Shown: positions 39,828 through 52,899 of the stretch, in pieces
How positions within the stretch are numbered: position 1 is the first letter of the stretch
Layout of the letters: each line of letters starts with the position of its first letter
Assembly (NCBI GenBank): GCA_020055645.1
Contig: JAECZT010000008.1
Location: 558,001 to 622,000 of the forward strand
Source of the DNA: Tomocerus qinae
Taxonomy: Eukaryota > Arthropoda > Collembola > Entomobryomorpha > Tomoceridae
Length of the DNA stretch: 64,000 bases
Reading direction: 5' to 3'
Notes under the pieces: generated by a model
What the model was told of the DNA's origin: nothing
Seen by the model: only the letters and a program-made list of their open reading frames with translations
Database searches by the model: none
Position numbers and translations under genes: made by a program

Positions 39828-40440
39828 TTTTTAAAAAATGCTAATTGTGACCACGTCCCTTATTCGATTTCTTTCAATTTTAATTATGTTAGGTTTAAAA
39901 ATTGCTAATTGTGACCAAGTGCGATGTTTAATTTTCATCAATTTTAATTAGGTTAGGTTTTAAAAAAATGATAATTGTGACCACGTCCCATGTTCGACTT
40001 CCATCAATTTTATTTAGGTTAGGTTTAAAAAATGCTAACTGTGACCACGTGCCATGTTCAGTTTCCATTAGTATTAATTAGGTTAGGTTTTAAAAAAATG
40101 CTAATTGTGACCACGTCCATGTTCGATTTCTATTAATTTTAATTAAGTTAGGTTTTAAAAAAATGCTAATTGTGACCATGTCTATTGTTCGATTTTCGTT
40201 AATTTTAATTAGGTAAGGTTTATAAAAGCTAATTGTGACCACGTGCCATGTTTAATTTTCATCAATTTTAATTAGGTTAGGTTTTAAAAAATGCTAATTG
40301 TGACCACGTCCCATATTCCATTTCCATCAGTTTTAATTAGGTTAGGTTTAAAAAATGCTAACTGTGACACGTGCCATGTTCAATTTCAATTAATATTAAT
40401 TAGGTTAGGTTTATAAAATGCACATTGTGACCGCGTGCCA
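39828..40440. repeat. Internal tandem repeats of about 65 bp with TTAGGTTAGG motifs
   Basis: About ten degenerate units anchored by TTGTGACC (or CTGTGACC) at 39845, 39909, 39975, 40039, 40105, 40170, 40233, 40298, 40362 and 40425, giving spacings of 63-66 bp. The general unit is ATTAGGTTAGGTTT, an A-run, ATGCTAATTGTGACCACGT, then CCATGTTC and a T-rich part. Six units contain a perfect TTAGGTTAGG, two copies of the arthropod telomere unit; others have one or a mutated version. Units differ from each other much more than the surrounding satellite monomers do, so this core is older than the insertion. Confidence 0.9.
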
Positions 40441-40807
40441 CTAACCAAATCAAAAATGACAAAAATTGAAGTTAGAACAATGAAGAAACCGAAAATAGAA
40501 GTTAAAGTGCAATTAAGAATTTTACAAAACCAAACCTAAATAATCTTATTAGCTACGTTGCCATAGTTACAAGTAAATTCAACATGAACAGCAAAACAAC
40601 GATGTCCTGAAGAACTTGTAACTCTTCGTTTTCTGAAAACGTAGGCATCGAAATAGTCATTTTTTCAACTTTAACCAACGATAACTTTCTTATTTGGGGA
40701 GTTGCCCCAAAAACCAATACCATATTCGTGATGTACTTGACGAGATCTTTCGAATGAGCTATATATCGGTCTATTCCGTTGAGCGTCGGTATACTAGGAA
40801 TGTTCCC
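40441..40807 (-). repeat. Right terminal inverted repeat, 367 bp
   Basis: Reverse complement of the left repeat (about 96% identity). On the minus strand it begins GGGAACATTCCTAGTATACC. A 96-codon open frame covers 40553-40843 on the minus strand, but its first 12 or so codons are satellite sequence outside the element. The equivalent frame in the left repeat has a TGA where this copy has CGA. The two versions differ by both silent and amino-acid-changing substitutions, so I see no sign of selection for a protein and do not annotate a gene. Confidence 0.93.
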
Positions 40808-40813
40808 TTGTAC
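40808..40813 (+). repeat. Target site duplication TTGTAC, right
   Basis: Matches TTGTAC at 39455-39460. It continues into GAGCCAAAAAGCTTCAAAAA, exactly the sequence that follows CTTGTAC in the uninterrupted copies at about 37060 and 60692. Confidence 0.93.
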
Positions 40814-43800
40814 GAGCCAAAAAGCTTCAAAAATATATTTCAAGAGTTGAAATTCATGATTTAATACTTGTATGAGCCAATAAGCTTAAAAAATAATTTT
40901 CAATAGTTGAAATTCATGATTTAATAATTGTACGAGGCAAAAAGCTTAAAAAATAATTTTCAATGGTTGAAATTCATTATTTAATACTTGTACGAGCCAA
41001 TAAGCTTAAAAAATAATTTTGAAGAGTTGAAATTCATGATGTAAGACTTGTACGAGCCAACAAGCTTAAAAAATAATTATCAAGAGTTGAAATTCATGAT
41101 TTAATACTTGTACGAGGCAAAAAGCTTAAAAAATAATTTTCAAGAAATGAAATTCATGATTTAATACTTGTACGAGGCAAAAAGCTTAAAAAATATTTTT
41201 CAAGAGTTAAAATTCATGATTTAATACTTGCACGAGTTAATAAGCTTAAAAAATAATTTTGAAGAGTTGAAATTCATGATTTAATACTTGTACGAGCCAA
41301 AAAGCTTAAAAATAACATTTAGTAGTTTTAATTGATTTTTTGAAACTTGTACGAGCCAAAAAGTTTAAAAATAACATTTAGCATTTTTAATTGATTTTTT
41401 TGAAACTTGTAGGAGCCAAAAAGCTTAAAAAATAATTTTCAAGAGTTGGAATTCATGATTTAAAACTTGTACGAGGCAAAAAGCTTAAAAAATATTTTTC
41501 AAGAGTTGAAATTCAAGATTTAATGCTTGTACGAGCCAAAAAATTTAAAAATAACATTTACCAGTTTTAATTAATTTTTTTGAAACTTGTACGAGCCAAA
41601 AAAATTAAAAATAACATTTAGCAGTTTTAATTGATTTTTTTTGAAACCTGTAGGAGCCAAAAAGCTTAAAAAATATTTTTCAAGTGTTGAAATTCAAGAT
41701 TTAATACTTGTACGAGCCAAAAAATTTAAAAATAACATTTACCAGTTTTAATTAATTTTTTTGAAACTTGTACGAGCCAAAAAGTTTAAAAATAACATTT
41801 AGCAGTTGAAACCTGTAGGAGCCAAAAAGCTTAAAAAAATAATTTTCAAGAGTTAAAATTCATGGTTTAATACTTGTACGAGCCAAAAAGCTTAAAAAAT
41901 AATTAACAAGAGTTGAAATTCATGATTTAATACTTGTACGAGCCAAAAAGCTTAAAAAATAAATTTCAAGAGTTGAAATTCATGATTTAATACTTGTTCG
42001 AGGCAAAAAGCTTAAAAAACATTTTTCAAGAGTTGAAATTCAAGATTTAAAGCTTGTACGAGCCAACAAATTTAAAAATAACATTTAGCAGTTTTAATTG
42101 ATTTTTTTGAAACTTGTACGAGCCAAAGAGTTTAAAAATAACATTTAGCATTTTTAATTGATTTTTTTGAAACTTGTAGGAGCCAAAAAGCTTAAAAAAT
42201 AATTTTCAAGACTTGAAATTCATGATTTAATACTTGTACCAGGCAAAAAGCTTAAAAAATAATTTTCAAGAAATGAAATTCATGATTTATTACTTGTACG
42301 AGGCAAAAAGCTTAAAACATAATTTTCAAGAGTTGGAATTCATGATTTAATACTTGTACGAGGCAAAAAGCTTAAAAAATATTTTTCAAGAGTTGAAATT
42401 CAAGATTTAATGCTTGTACGAGCCAAAAAATTTAAAAATAACATTTACCAGTTTTAATTAATTTTTTTGAAACTTGTACGAGCCAAAAAGTTTAAAAATA
42501 GAATTTAGCAGTTTTAATTGATTTTTTTGAAACCTGTAGGAGCCAAAAAGCTTAAAAAATAATTTTCAAGAGTTGGAATTCATGATTTAATACTTGTACG
42601 AGGCAAAAAGCTTAAAAAATAATTTTCAATGGTTGAAATTCATTATTTAATACTTGTACGAGCCAATAAGCTTAAAAAATAATTTTGAAGAGTTGAAATT
42701 CATGATTTAAGACTTGTACGAGCCAACAAGCTTAAAAAATAATTTTCAAGAGTTGAAATTCATGATTTAATACTTGTACGAGGCAAAAAGCTTAAAAAAT
42801 AATTTTCAAGAGTTGAAATTCATGATTTAATACTTGTACGAGGCAAAAAGCTTAAAAAATAATTTTCAAGAAATGAAATTCATGATTTAATACTTGTACG
42901 AGGCAAAAAGCTTAAAAAATATTTTTCAAGAGTTAAAATTCATGATTTAATACTTGCACGAGTTAATAAGCTTAAAAAATAATTTTGAAGAGTTGAAATT
43001 CATGATTTAATACTTGTACGAGCCAAAAAGCTTAAAAATAACATTTAGCAGTTTTAATTGATTTTTTTGAAACTTGTAGGAGCCAAAAAGCTTAAAAAAT
43101 AATTTTCAAGAGTAGGAATTCATGATTTAATACTTGTACGAGGCAAAAAGCTTAAAAAATATTTTTCAAGAGTTGAAATTCAAGATTTAATGCTTGTACG
43201 AGCCAAAAAATTTAAAAATAACATTTACCAGTTTTAATTAATTTTTTTGAAACTTGTACGAGCCAAAAAGTTTAAAAATAACATTAAGCAGTTTTGATTG
43301 ATTTTTTTTGAAACCTGTAGGAGCCAAAAAGCTTAAAAAATAATTTTCAAGAGTTGAAATTCATGATTTAATACTTATACGAGGAAAAAAGCTTAAAAAA
43401 TAATTTTCAAGACTTGAAATTCATGATTTAATACTTGTACGAGCCAAAAAGCTTCAAAAATATATTTCAAGAGTTGAAATTCATGATTTAATACTTGTTT
43501 CAGCCAATAAGCTTAAAAAATAATTTTCAATAGTTGAAATTCATGATTTAATAATTGTACGAGGCAAAAAGCTTAAAAAATAATTTTCAATGGTTGGAAT
43601 TCATTATTTATTACTTGTACGAGCCAATAAGCTTAAAAAATAATTTTGAAGAGTTGAAATTCATGATGTAAGACTTGTACGAGCCAACAAGCTTAAAAAA
43701 TAATTTTCAAGAGTTGAAATTCATGATTTAATACTTGTACGAGGCAAAAAGCTTAAAAAATAATTTTAAAGAAATGAAATTCATGATTTAATACTTGTAC

Positions 43801-44259
43801 GAGGCAAAAAGCTTAAAAAATATTTTTCAAGAGTTAAAATTCATGATTTAATACTTGCACGAGTTAATAACCTTAAAAAATAATTTTGAAGAGTTGAAAT
43901 TCATGATTTAATACTTGTACGAGGCAAAAAGCTTAAAAAATAATTTTCAATGGTTGAAATTCATTATTTAATACTTGTACGAGCCAATAAGCTTAAAAAA
44001 TAATTTTGAAGAGTTGAAATTCATGATTTAAGACTTGTACGAGCCAACAAGCTTAAAAAATAATTTTCAAGAGTTGAAACTCATGATTTAATACTTGTAC
44101 GAGGCAAAAAGCTTAAAAAATAATTTTCAAGAAATGAAATTCATGATTTAATACTTGTACGAGGCAAAAAGCTTAAAAAATATTTTTCAAGAGTTAAAAT
44201 TCATGATTTAATACTTGCACGAGTTAATAAGCTTAAAAAATAATTTTGAAGAGTTGAAA

Positions 44260-47200
44260 TTCATGATTTTATACTTGTACGAGCCAAAAAGCTTAAAAAT
44301 AACATTTAGCAGTTTTAATTGATTTTTTTGAAACTTGTACGAGCCAAAAAGTTTAAAAATAACATTTAGCATTTTTAATTGATTTTTTTGAAACTTGTAG
44401 GAGCCAAAAAGCTTAAAAAATAATTTTCAAGAGTTGAAATTCATGATTTAATACTTGTACGAGGCAAAAAGCTTAAAAAATAATTTTCAAGAAATGAAAT
44501 TCATGATTTATTACTTGTACGAGGCAAAAAGCTTAAAAAATAATTTTCAAGAGTTGGAATTCATGATTTAATACTTGTACGAGGCAAAAAGCTTAAAAAA
44601 TATTTTTCAGGAGTTGAAATTTAAGATGTAATGCTTGTACGAGCCAAAAAATTAAAAATAACATTTACCAGTTTTAATTAATTTTTTTGAAACTTGTACG
44701 AGCCAAAAAGTTTAAAAATAACATTTAGCAGTTTTAATTGATTTGTTTTGAAACCTGTAGGAGCCAAAAAGCTTAAAAAATAATTTTCAAGAGTTGAAAT
44801 TCATGATTTAATACTTGTACGAGGCAAAAAGCTTAAAAAATAATTTTCAAGACTTGAAATTCATGATTTAATACTTGTACGAGCCAAAAAGCTTAAAAAA
44901 TAATTTTCAAGAGTTGAAATTCATGATTTAATACTTGTACGAGCCAATAAGCTTAAAAAATAATTTTCAATGGTTGAAATTCATGAATTAATAATTGTAC
45001 GAGGCAAAAAGCTTAAAAAATAACTTTGAAGAGTTGAAATTCGTGATTTAAGACTTGTACGAGCCAACAAGCTTAAAAAATAATTTTCAAGAGTTGAAAT
45101 TCATGATCTAATACTTGTACGAGGCAAAAAGCTTAAAAAATAATTTTCAAGAAATGAAATTCATGATTTAATACTTGTACGAGGCAAAAAGCTTAAAAAA
45201 TATTTTTCAAGAGTTAAAATTCATGATTTAATACTTGCACGAGTTAATAAGCTTAAAAAATAATTTTCAAGAGTTGAAATTCATGATTTAATAATTGTAC
45301 GAGGCAAAAAGCTTAAAAAATAATTTTCAATGGTTGAAATTCATTATTTAATACTTGTACGAGCCAAAAAGCTTAAAAATAACATTTAGCAGTTTTAATT
45401 GATTTTTTTTGAAACTTGTACGAGCCAAAAAGCTTAAAAATAACATTTAGCAGTTTTAATTGATTTTTTTTTAAACTTGTACGAGCCAAAAAGCTTAAAA
45501 AATAATTTTCAAGAGTTGAAATTCATGATTTAATAGTTGTACGAGCTAATAAGCTTAAAAAATAATTTTCAAGAGTTGAAATTCATGATTTAATAATTGT
45601 ACGAGGCAAAAAGCTTAAAAAATAATTTTCAATGGTTGAAATTCATTATTTAATACTTGTACGAGCCAAAAAGCTTAAAAATAACATTTAGCAGTTTTAA
45701 TTGATTTTTTTTGAAACTTGTACGAGCCAAAAAGCTTAAAAAATAATTTTCAAGAGTTGAAATTCATGATTTAATACTTGTACGAGCCAATAAGCTTAAA
45801 CAATAATTATGAAGAGTTGAAATTCATGATTTAATACTTGTACGAGCCAAAAAGCTTAAAAATAACATTTAGCAGTTTTAATTGATTTTTTTTGAAACTT
45901 GTACGAGGCAAAAAGCTTAAAAAATAATTTCCAAGAGTTGAAATTCATGATTTAATACTTGTACGAGCCAAAAAGCTTAAAAAATAATTTTCAAGAGTTG
46001 AAATTCATGATTTAATACTTGTACGAGCCAAAAAGCTTAAAATATAATTTTCAAGAGTTGAAATTCATGATTTAATACTTGTACGAGCCAAAAAGCTTAA
46101 AAAAATAATTTTTAAGAGTTGAAATTCATGATTTAATACTTGTACGAGGCAAAAAGCTTAAAAAATAATTTTCAAGTGTTGAAATTCATGATTTAATACT
46201 TGTACGAGGCAAAAAGCTAAAAAAATAATTTTCAAGTGTTGAAATTCATGATTTAATACTTGTAAGAGCCAAAAAGCTTAAAAATAACATTTAGCAGTTT
46301 TAATTGATTTTTTTTGAAACTTGTACGAGCCAAAAAGCTTAAAAAATAATTTTCAAGAGTTGAAATTCATGATTTAATACTTGTACGAGCTAATAAGCTT
46401 AAAAAATAATTTTCAAGAGTTGAAATTCATGATTTAATAATTGTACGAGGCAAAAAGCTTAAAAAATAATTTTCAATGGTTGAAATTCATTATTTAATAC
46501 TTGTACGAGCCAAAAAGCTTAAAAATAACATTTAGCAGTTTTAATTGATTTTTTTTGAAACTTGTACGAGCCAAAAAGCTTAAAAAATAATTTTCAAGAG
46601 TTGAAATTCATGATTTAATACTTGTACGAGCCAATAAGCTTAAACAATAATTATGAAGAGTTGAAATTCATGATTTAATACTTGTACGAGCCAAAAAGCT
46701 TAAAAATAACATTTAGCAGTTTTAATTGATTTTTTTTGAAACTTGTACGAGGCAAAAAGCTTAAAAAATAATTTTCAAGAGTTGAAATTCATGATTTAAT
46801 ACTTGTACGAGCCAAAAAGCTTAAAAAATAATTTTCAAGAGTTGAAATTCATGATTTTAGTGTTTGTACGAGGCAAAAAGCTTAAAAAATAATTTTCAAG
46901 AGTTGAAATTCATGATTTAATACTTGTACGAGCCAAAAAGCTTAAAAATAGCATTTAGCAGTTTAAATTGATTTTTTTTTGAATATTGTACGAGCCAAAA
47001 AGCTTAAAAAATAATTTTCAAGAGATTGAAATTCATGATTTAATACTTCCACGATTTAATAAGCTTAAAAAATAATTTTGAAGAGTTGAAATTCATGATT
47101 TAATACTTGTACGAGCCAAAAAGCTTAAAAAATAATTTTCAAGAGTTGAAATTCATGATTTAATACTTGTACGAGCCAAAAAGCTTAAAATATAATTTTC

Positions 47201-50200
47201 AAGAGTTAAAATTCATGATTTAATACTTGTACGAGCCAAAAAGCTTAAAAAAATAATTTTCAAGAGTTGAAATTCATGATTTAATACTTCTACGGGCCAA
47301 AAAGCTTAAAAAATAATTTTGAAGAGTTGAAATTCATGATTTAATGCTTGTACGAGCCAAAAAGCTTAAAAATAACATTTAGCAGTTTTAATTGATTTTT
47401 TTTAAACTTGTACGAGCCAAAAAGCTTAAAAAATAATTTTCAAGAGTTGAAATTCATGATTTAATAGTTGTACGAGCTAATAAGTTTAAAGAATAATTTT
47501 CAAGAGTTGAAATTCATGATTTAATAATTGTACGAGGCAAAAAGCTTAAAAAATAATTTTCAATGGTTGAAATTCATTATTTAATACTTGTACGAGCCAA
47601 AAAGCTTAAAAATAACCTTTAGCAGTTTTAATTGATTTTTTTTGAAACTTGTACGAGCCAAAAAGCTTAAAAAATAATTTTCAAGAGTTGAAATTCACGA
47701 TTTAATACTTGTACGAGCCAATAAGCTTAAACAATAATTATGAAGAGTTGAAATTCATGATTTAATACTTGTACGAGCCAAAAAGCTTAAAAATAACATT
47801 TAGCAGTTTTAATTGATTTTTTTTGAAACTTGTACGAGGCAAAAAGCTTAAAAAATAATTTTCAAGAGTTGAAATTCATGATTTAATACTTGTACGAGCC
47901 AAAAAGCTTAAAAAATAATTTTCAAGATTTGAAATTCATGATTTAATACTTGTACGAGCCAAAAAGCTTAAAATATAATTTTCAAGAGTTGAAATTCATG
48001 ATTTAATACTTGTACGAGCCAAAAAGCTTAAAAATAACATTTAGCAGTTTTAATTGATTTTTTTTGAAACTTGTACGAGGCAAAAAGCTTAAAAAATAAT
48101 TTTCAAGAGTTGAAATTCATGATTTAATACTTGTACGAGCCAAAAAGCTTAAAAAATAATTTTGAAGAGTTGAAATTCATGATTTTATACTTGTACGAGC
48201 CAAAAAGCTTAAAAATAACATTTAGCAGTTTTAATTGATTTTTTTGAAACTTGTACGAGCCAAAAAGTTTAAAAATAACATTTAGCATTTTTAATTGATT
48301 TTTTTGAAACTTGTAGGAGCCAAAAAGCTTAAAAAATAATTTTCAAGAGTTGAAATTCATGATTTAATACTTGTACGAGGCAAAAAGCTTAAAAAATAAT
48401 TTTCAAGAAATGAAATTCATGATTTATTACTTGTACGAGGCAAAAAGCTTAAAAAATAATTTTCAAGAGTTGGAATTCATGATTTAATACTTGTAAGAGG
48501 CAAAAAGCTTAAAAAATATTTTTCAGGAGTTGAAATTTAAGATGTAATGCTTGTACGAGCCAAAAAATTTAAAAATAACATTTACCAGTTTTAATTAATT
48601 TTTTTGAAACTTGTACGAGCCAAAAAGTTTAAAAATAACATTTAGCAGTTTTAATTGATTTGTTTTGAAACCTGTAGGAGCCAAAAAGCTTAAAAAATAA
48701 TTTTCAAGAGTTGAAATTCATGATTTAATACTTGTACGAGGCAAAAAGCTTAAAAAATAATTTTCAAGACTTGAAATTCATGATTTAATACTTGTACGAG
48801 CCAAAAAGCTTCAAAAATATATTTCAAGAGTTGAAATTCATGATTTAATACTTGTACGAGCCAATAAGCTTAAAAAATAATTTTCAATGGTTGAAATTCA
48901 TGAATTAATAATTGTACGAGGCAAAAAGCTTAAAAAATAACTTTGAAGAGTTGAAATTCGTGATTTAAGACTTGTACGAGCCAACAAGCTTAAAAAATAA
49001 TTTTCAAGAGTTGAAATTCATGATCTAATACTTGTACGAGGCAAAAAGCTTAAAAAATAATTTTCAAGAAATGAAATTCATGATTTAATACTTGTACGAG
49101 GCAAAAAGCTTAAAAAATATTTTTCAAGAGTTAAAATTCATGATTTAATACTTGCACGAGTTAATAAGCTTAAAAAATAATTTTCAAGAGTTGAAATTCA
49201 TGATTTAATAATTGTACGAGGCAAAAAGCTTAAAAAATAATTTTCAATGGTTGAAATTCATTATTTAATACTTGTACGAGCCAAAAAGCTTAAAAATAAC
49301 ATTTAGCAGTTTTAATTGATTTTTTTTGAAACTTGTACGAGCCAAAAAGCTTAAAAATAACATTTAGCAGTTTTAATTGATTTTTTTTAAACTTGTACGA
49401 GCCAAAAAGCTTAAAAAATAATTTTCAAGAGTTGAAATTCATGATTTAATAGTTGTACGAGCTAATAAGCTTAAAAAATAATTTTCAAGAGTTGAAATTC
49501 ATGATTTAATAATTGTACGAGGCAAAAAGCTTAAAAAATAATTTTCAATGGTTGAAATTCATTATTTAATACTTGTACGAGCCAAAAAGCTTAAAAATAA
49601 CATTTAGCAGTTTTAATTGATTTTTTTTGAAACTTGTACGAGCCAAAAAGCTTAAAAAATAATTTTCAAGAGTTGAAATTCATGATTTAATACTTGTACG
49701 AGCCAAAAAGCTTAAAAAATAATTTTCAAGAGTTGAAATTCATGATTTAATACTTGTACGAGCCAATAAGCTTAAACAATAATTATGAAGAGTTGAAATT
49801 CATGATTTAATACTTGTACGAGCCAAAAAGCTTAAAAATAACATTTAGCAGTTTTAATTGATTTTTTTTGAAACTTGTACGAGGCAAAAAGCTTAAAAAA
49901 TAATTTCCAAGAGTTGAAATTCATGATTTAATACTTGTACGAGCCAAAAAGCTTAAAAAATAATTTTCAAGAGTTGAAATTCATGATTTAATACTTGTAC
50001 GAGCCAAAAAGCTTAAAAAATAATTTTCAAGAGTTGAAATTCATGATTTAATAATTGTACGAGGCAAAAAGCTTAAAAAATAATTTTCAATGGTTGAAAT
50101 TCATTATTTAATACTTGTACGAGCCAAAAAGCTTAAAAATAACATTTAGCAGTTTTAATTGATTTTTTTTGAAACTTGTACGAGCCAAAAAGCTTAAAAA

Positions 50201-52500
50201 ATAATTTTCAAGAGTTGAAATTCATGATTTAATACTTGTACGAGCCAAAAAGCTTAAAAAATAATTTTCAAGAGTTGAAATTCATGATTTAATACTTGTA
50301 CGAGCCAATAAGCTTAAACAATAATTATGAAGAGTTGAAATTCATGATTTAATACTTGTACGAGCCAAAAAGCTTAAAAATAACATTTAGCAGTTTTAAT
50401 TATTTTTTAAACTTGTACGAGGCAAAAAGCTTAAAAAATAATTTCCAAGAGTTGAAATTCATGATTTAATACTTGTACGAGCCAAAAAGCTTAAAAAATG
50501 ATTTTCAAGAGTTGAAATTCATGATTTAATACTTGTACGAGCCAAAAAGCTTAAAATATAATTTTCAAGAGTTGAAATTCATGATTTAATACTTGTACGA
50601 GCCAAAAAGCTTAAAAAAATAATTTTTAAGAGTTGAAATTCATGATTTAATACTTGTACGAGGCAAAAAGCTTAAAAAATAATTTTCAAGTGTTGAAATT
50701 CATGATTTAATACTTGTACGAGGCAAAAAGCTAAAAAAATAATTTTCAAGTGTTGAAATTCATGATTTAATACTTGTACGAGCCAAAAAGCTTAAAAATA
50801 ACATTTAGCAGTTTTAATTGATTTTTTTTGAAACTTGTACGAGCCAAAAAGCTTAAAAAATAATTTTCAAGAGTTGAAATTCATGATTTAATACTTGTAC
50901 GAGCTAATAGGCTTAAAAAATAATTTTCAAGAGTTGAAATTCATGATTTAATAATTGTACGAGGCAAAAAGCTTAAAAAATAATTTTCAATGGTTGAAAT
51001 TCATTATTTAATACTTGTACGAGCCAAAAAGCTTAAAAATAACATTTAGCAGTTTTAATTGATTTTTTTTGAAACTTGTACGAGCCAAAAAGCTTAAAAA
51101 ATAATTTTCAAGAGTTGAAATTCATGATTTAATACTTGTACGAGCCAATAAGCTTAAACAATAATTATGAAGAGTTGAAATTCATGATTTAATACTTGTA
51201 CGAGCCAAAAAGCTTAAAAATAACATTTAGCAGTTTTAATTGATTTTTTTTGAAACTTGTACGAGGCAAAAAGCTTAAAAAATAATTTTCAAGAGTTGAA
51301 ATTCATGATTTAATACTTGTACGAGCCAAAAAGCTTAAAAAATAATTTTCAAGAGTTGAAATTCATGATTTTAGTACTTGTACGAGGCAAAAAGCTTAAA
51401 AAATAATTTTCAAGAGTTGAAATTCATGATTTAATACTTGTACGAGCCAAAAAGCTTAAAAATAGCATTTAGCAGTTTAAATTGATTTTTTTTGAATATT
51501 GTACGAGCCAAAAAGCTTAAAAAATAATTTTCAAGAGTTGAAATTCATGATTTAATACTTCCACGATTTAATAAGCTTAAAAAATAATTTTGAAGAGTTG
51601 AAATTCATGATTTAATACTTGTACGAGCCAAAAAGCTTAAAAAATAATTTTCAAGAGTTGAAATTCATGATTTAATACTTGTACGAGCCAAAAAGCTTAA
51701 AATATAATTTTCAAGAGTTGAAATTCATGATTTAATACTTGTACGAGCCAAAAAGCTTAAAAAAATAATTTTCAAGAGTTGAAATTCATGATTTAATACT
51801 TGTACGAGGCAAAAAGCTTAAAAAATAATTTTCAAGTGTTGAAATTCATGATTTAATACTTGTACGAGCCAAAAAGCTTAAAAATAACATTTGGCAGTTT
51901 TAATTGATTTTTTTTTAAACTTGTACGAGCCAAAAAGCTTAAAAAATAATTTTCAAGAGTTGAAATTCATGATTTAATAGTTGTACGAGCTAATAAGCTT
52001 AAAAAATAATTTTCAAGAGTTGAAATTCATGATTTAATAATTGTACGAGGCAAAAAGCTTAAAAAATAATTTTCAATGGTTGAAATTCATTATTTAATAC
52101 TTGTACGAGCCAAAAAGCTTAAAAATAACATTTAGCAGTTTTAATTGATTTTTTTTGAAACTTGTACGAGCCAAAAAGCTTAAAAAATAATTTTCAAGAG
52201 TTGAAATTCATGATTTAATACTTGTACGAGCCAATAAGCTTAAACAATAATTATGAAGAGTTGAAATTCATGATTTAATACTTGTACGAGCCAAAAAGCT
52301 TAAAAATAACATTTAGCAGTTTTAATTGATTTTTTTTGAAACATGTACGAGGCAAAAAGCTTAAAAAATAATTTTCAAGAGTTGAAATTCATGATTTAAT
52401 ACTTGTACGAGCCAAAAAGCTTAAAAAATAATTTTCAAGATTTGAAATTCATGATTTAATACTTGTACGAGCCAAAAAGCTTAAAATATAATTTTCAAGA
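44260..52500 (+). repeat. About 3.93-kb higher-order repeat, two copies with internal expansion
   Basis: The rare monomer TTTTTCAGGAGTTGAAATTT occurs at 44603 and 48529 (3,926 bp apart), and GATTTTATACTTG precedes it in both. Farther right the offset grows to about 4,512 bp (TACTTCCACGATTTAATAAG at 47044 and 51556). The second copy has an additional internal duplication of roughly 0.54 kb around 49770-50313 and an extra type-A monomer. Confidence 0.82.
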
Positions 52501-52899
52501 GTTGAAATTCATGATTTAATACTTGTACGAGCCAAAAAGCTTAAAATATAATTTTCAAGAGTTGAAATTCATGATTTAATACTTGTACGAGCCAAAAAGC
52601 TTAAAAAAATAATTTTCAAGAGTTGAAATTCATGATTTAATACTTGTACGAGGCAAAAAGTTTAAAAAATAATTTTCAATGGTTGAAATTCATTATTTAA
52701 TACTTGTACGAGCCAAAAAGCTTAAAAATACAATTTAGCAGTTTTAATTGATTTTTTTTGAAACTTGTACGAGCCAAAAAGCTTAAAAAATAATTTTCAA
52801 GAGTTGAAATTCATGATTTAATACTTGTACGAGCCAATAAGCTTAAACAATAATTATGAAGAGTTGAAATTCATGATTTAATACTTGTACGAGCCAAAA

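Larger units (their letters stand above)
39461..40807. mobile_element. Non-autonomous foldback-type DNA transposon, 1,347 bp
   Basis: A unit with higher GC than its surroundings interrupts the satellite. It consists of a 367-bp left terminal inverted repeat, a 613-bp core of about ten 65-bp tandem units, and a 367-bp right inverted repeat. The outermost bases are GGG and CCC, and the flanks carry a 6-bp target duplication. No transposase is encoded; the longest open frame is 96 codons and lies partly in satellite. Long inverted repeats with internal tandem repeats resemble foldback elements, but the 6-bp duplication and GGG ends do not clearly fit hAT or P (8 bp), Mutator (9 bp), piggyBac (TTAA) or mariner (TA). 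The superfamily is therefore left open. The inverted repeats could form a strong hairpin. The well-preserved ends and duplication suggest a fairly recent insertion. Confidence 0.93.
39121..42780 (+). repeat. Segmental duplication, copy carrying the transposon
   Basis: To the right of the insertion, 40808 to about 42780 matches 60696 to about 62668 at a constant offset of 19,888 bp. To the left, 39121-39460 matches about 60362-60701 at 21,241 bp, exactly 1,353 bp more, which equals the element plus one target duplication. Shared private variants include AATTATCAAGAG (41074), AATTAACAAGAG, CTTAAAACATAATTTTC (42311 and 62200) and ATTTAAAACTTGTACG. Confidence 0.9.

Noticed and set aside
39828-40440. 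Interstitial telomere tract
   Set aside because: TTAGGTTAGG occurs only as a two-copy motif once per 65-bp unit; there is no continuous (TTAGG)n run.
39461-40807. LTR element, Polinton or piggyBac element
   Set aside because: The terminal repeats are inverted, not direct; the element is only 1.35 kb with no coding capacity; the target duplication is TTGTAC rather than TTAA; and the ends are GGG/CCC rather than TG/CA or AG/CT.
40553-40843. 96-codon open frame on the minus strand
   Set aside because: It begins in satellite DNA and continues into the transposon's inverted repeat, so its start is accidental to this insertion. The left repeat has a stop in the same frame, and I recognise no domain.
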